From contig JAITJP010000298.1 in assembly GCA_031278835.1 (NCBI GenBank), forward strand, positions 1-5,291: DNA of 5,291 nucleotides, in the 5' to 3' direction. The notes under the pieces were generated by a model, which saw nothing but the letters and a program-made list of their open reading frames with translations, had not been told where the DNA came from and made no database searches. A program made the translations under genes and the position numbers. Origin of the DNA: Deltaproteobacteria bacterium. Its GTDB lineage: Bacteria; Desulfobacterota; Desulfarculia; Adiutricales; Adiutricaceae. This document shows positions 5,278 through 5,291 of the stretch, in pieces. Position 1 is the stretch's first letter. Each line of letters begins with the position of its first letter.

Positions 5278-5291
5278 GGCCGCCCTAGGCC

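Larger units (their letters stand above)
4880..5291. other. 412-bp non-coding region upstream of the three-gene unit
   Basis: No credible gene on either strand. Closest to the gene are a 14-bp palindrome and two A7-8 tracts (about 4923-4947). Next come an A/T-rich stretch with a second inverted repeat (5017-5032) and a weak promoter candidate. Farthest out is the 19-bp repeat array, ending in GC-rich GGCC words at the window edge. A 65-codon open frame (4983-5180, minus) starts at TTG inside the array and has no ribosome site, so it was not called. Confidence 0.75.

Overview
The window looks like ordinary chromosomal DNA from a Gram-negative bacterium, most likely a deltaproteobacterial (Desulfobacterota-type) lineage. 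This placement is an inference from the look of the PHP protein, the beta-rich membrane-anchored protein and the zinc-ribbon protein, not from a marker gene. Codon use is consistent throughout (many GCC, GGC, TTT and AAA codons, frequent GGCC words). I see no transposase, integrase, tRNA, rRNA or CRISPR array. Every credible gene lies on the minus strand, so the biological order runs from high to low coordinates.

From right to left: 4880-5291 is a non-coding leader with a degenerate 19-bp tandem repeat array (about 5128-5277), A/T tracts and two palindromes. Next is a tight three-gene unit. A zinc-ribbon protein with a long alternating basic/acidic linker (3911-4879) overlaps a PHP-family metal-dependent phosphoesterase (3199-3918) by 8 bp. 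The PHP gene in turn overlaps a membrane-anchored, probably periplasmic protein of unknown function (2139-3212) by 14 bp; that gene starts at a TTG preceded by a strong Shine-Dalgarno. The overlaps suggest translational coupling, but the three products do not form a recognised pathway.

A 597-bp non-coding stretch follows (1542-2138). It holds a long imperfect hairpin, an orphan Shine-Dalgarno-like site, a G-quadruplex motif, a probable minus-strand terminator and an A/T-rich promoter-like region. I see no convincing gene in it.

The left third is a two-gene ABC-2-type transporter unit: a complete ATPase (795-1541), then a permease (1-682) that runs off the window. The ATPase keeps the main catalytic motifs, but Asp or a neighbour stands at the usual Q-loop glutamine. 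The permease frame stays open upstream of its first ATG almost into the ATPase gene, so its true start is uncertain.

I do not see a clear new multi-gene system. The least explained parts are the 19-bp repeat array, the structured module at 1764-1878, and the zinc-ribbon/charged-linker protein that heads the operon next to the array.
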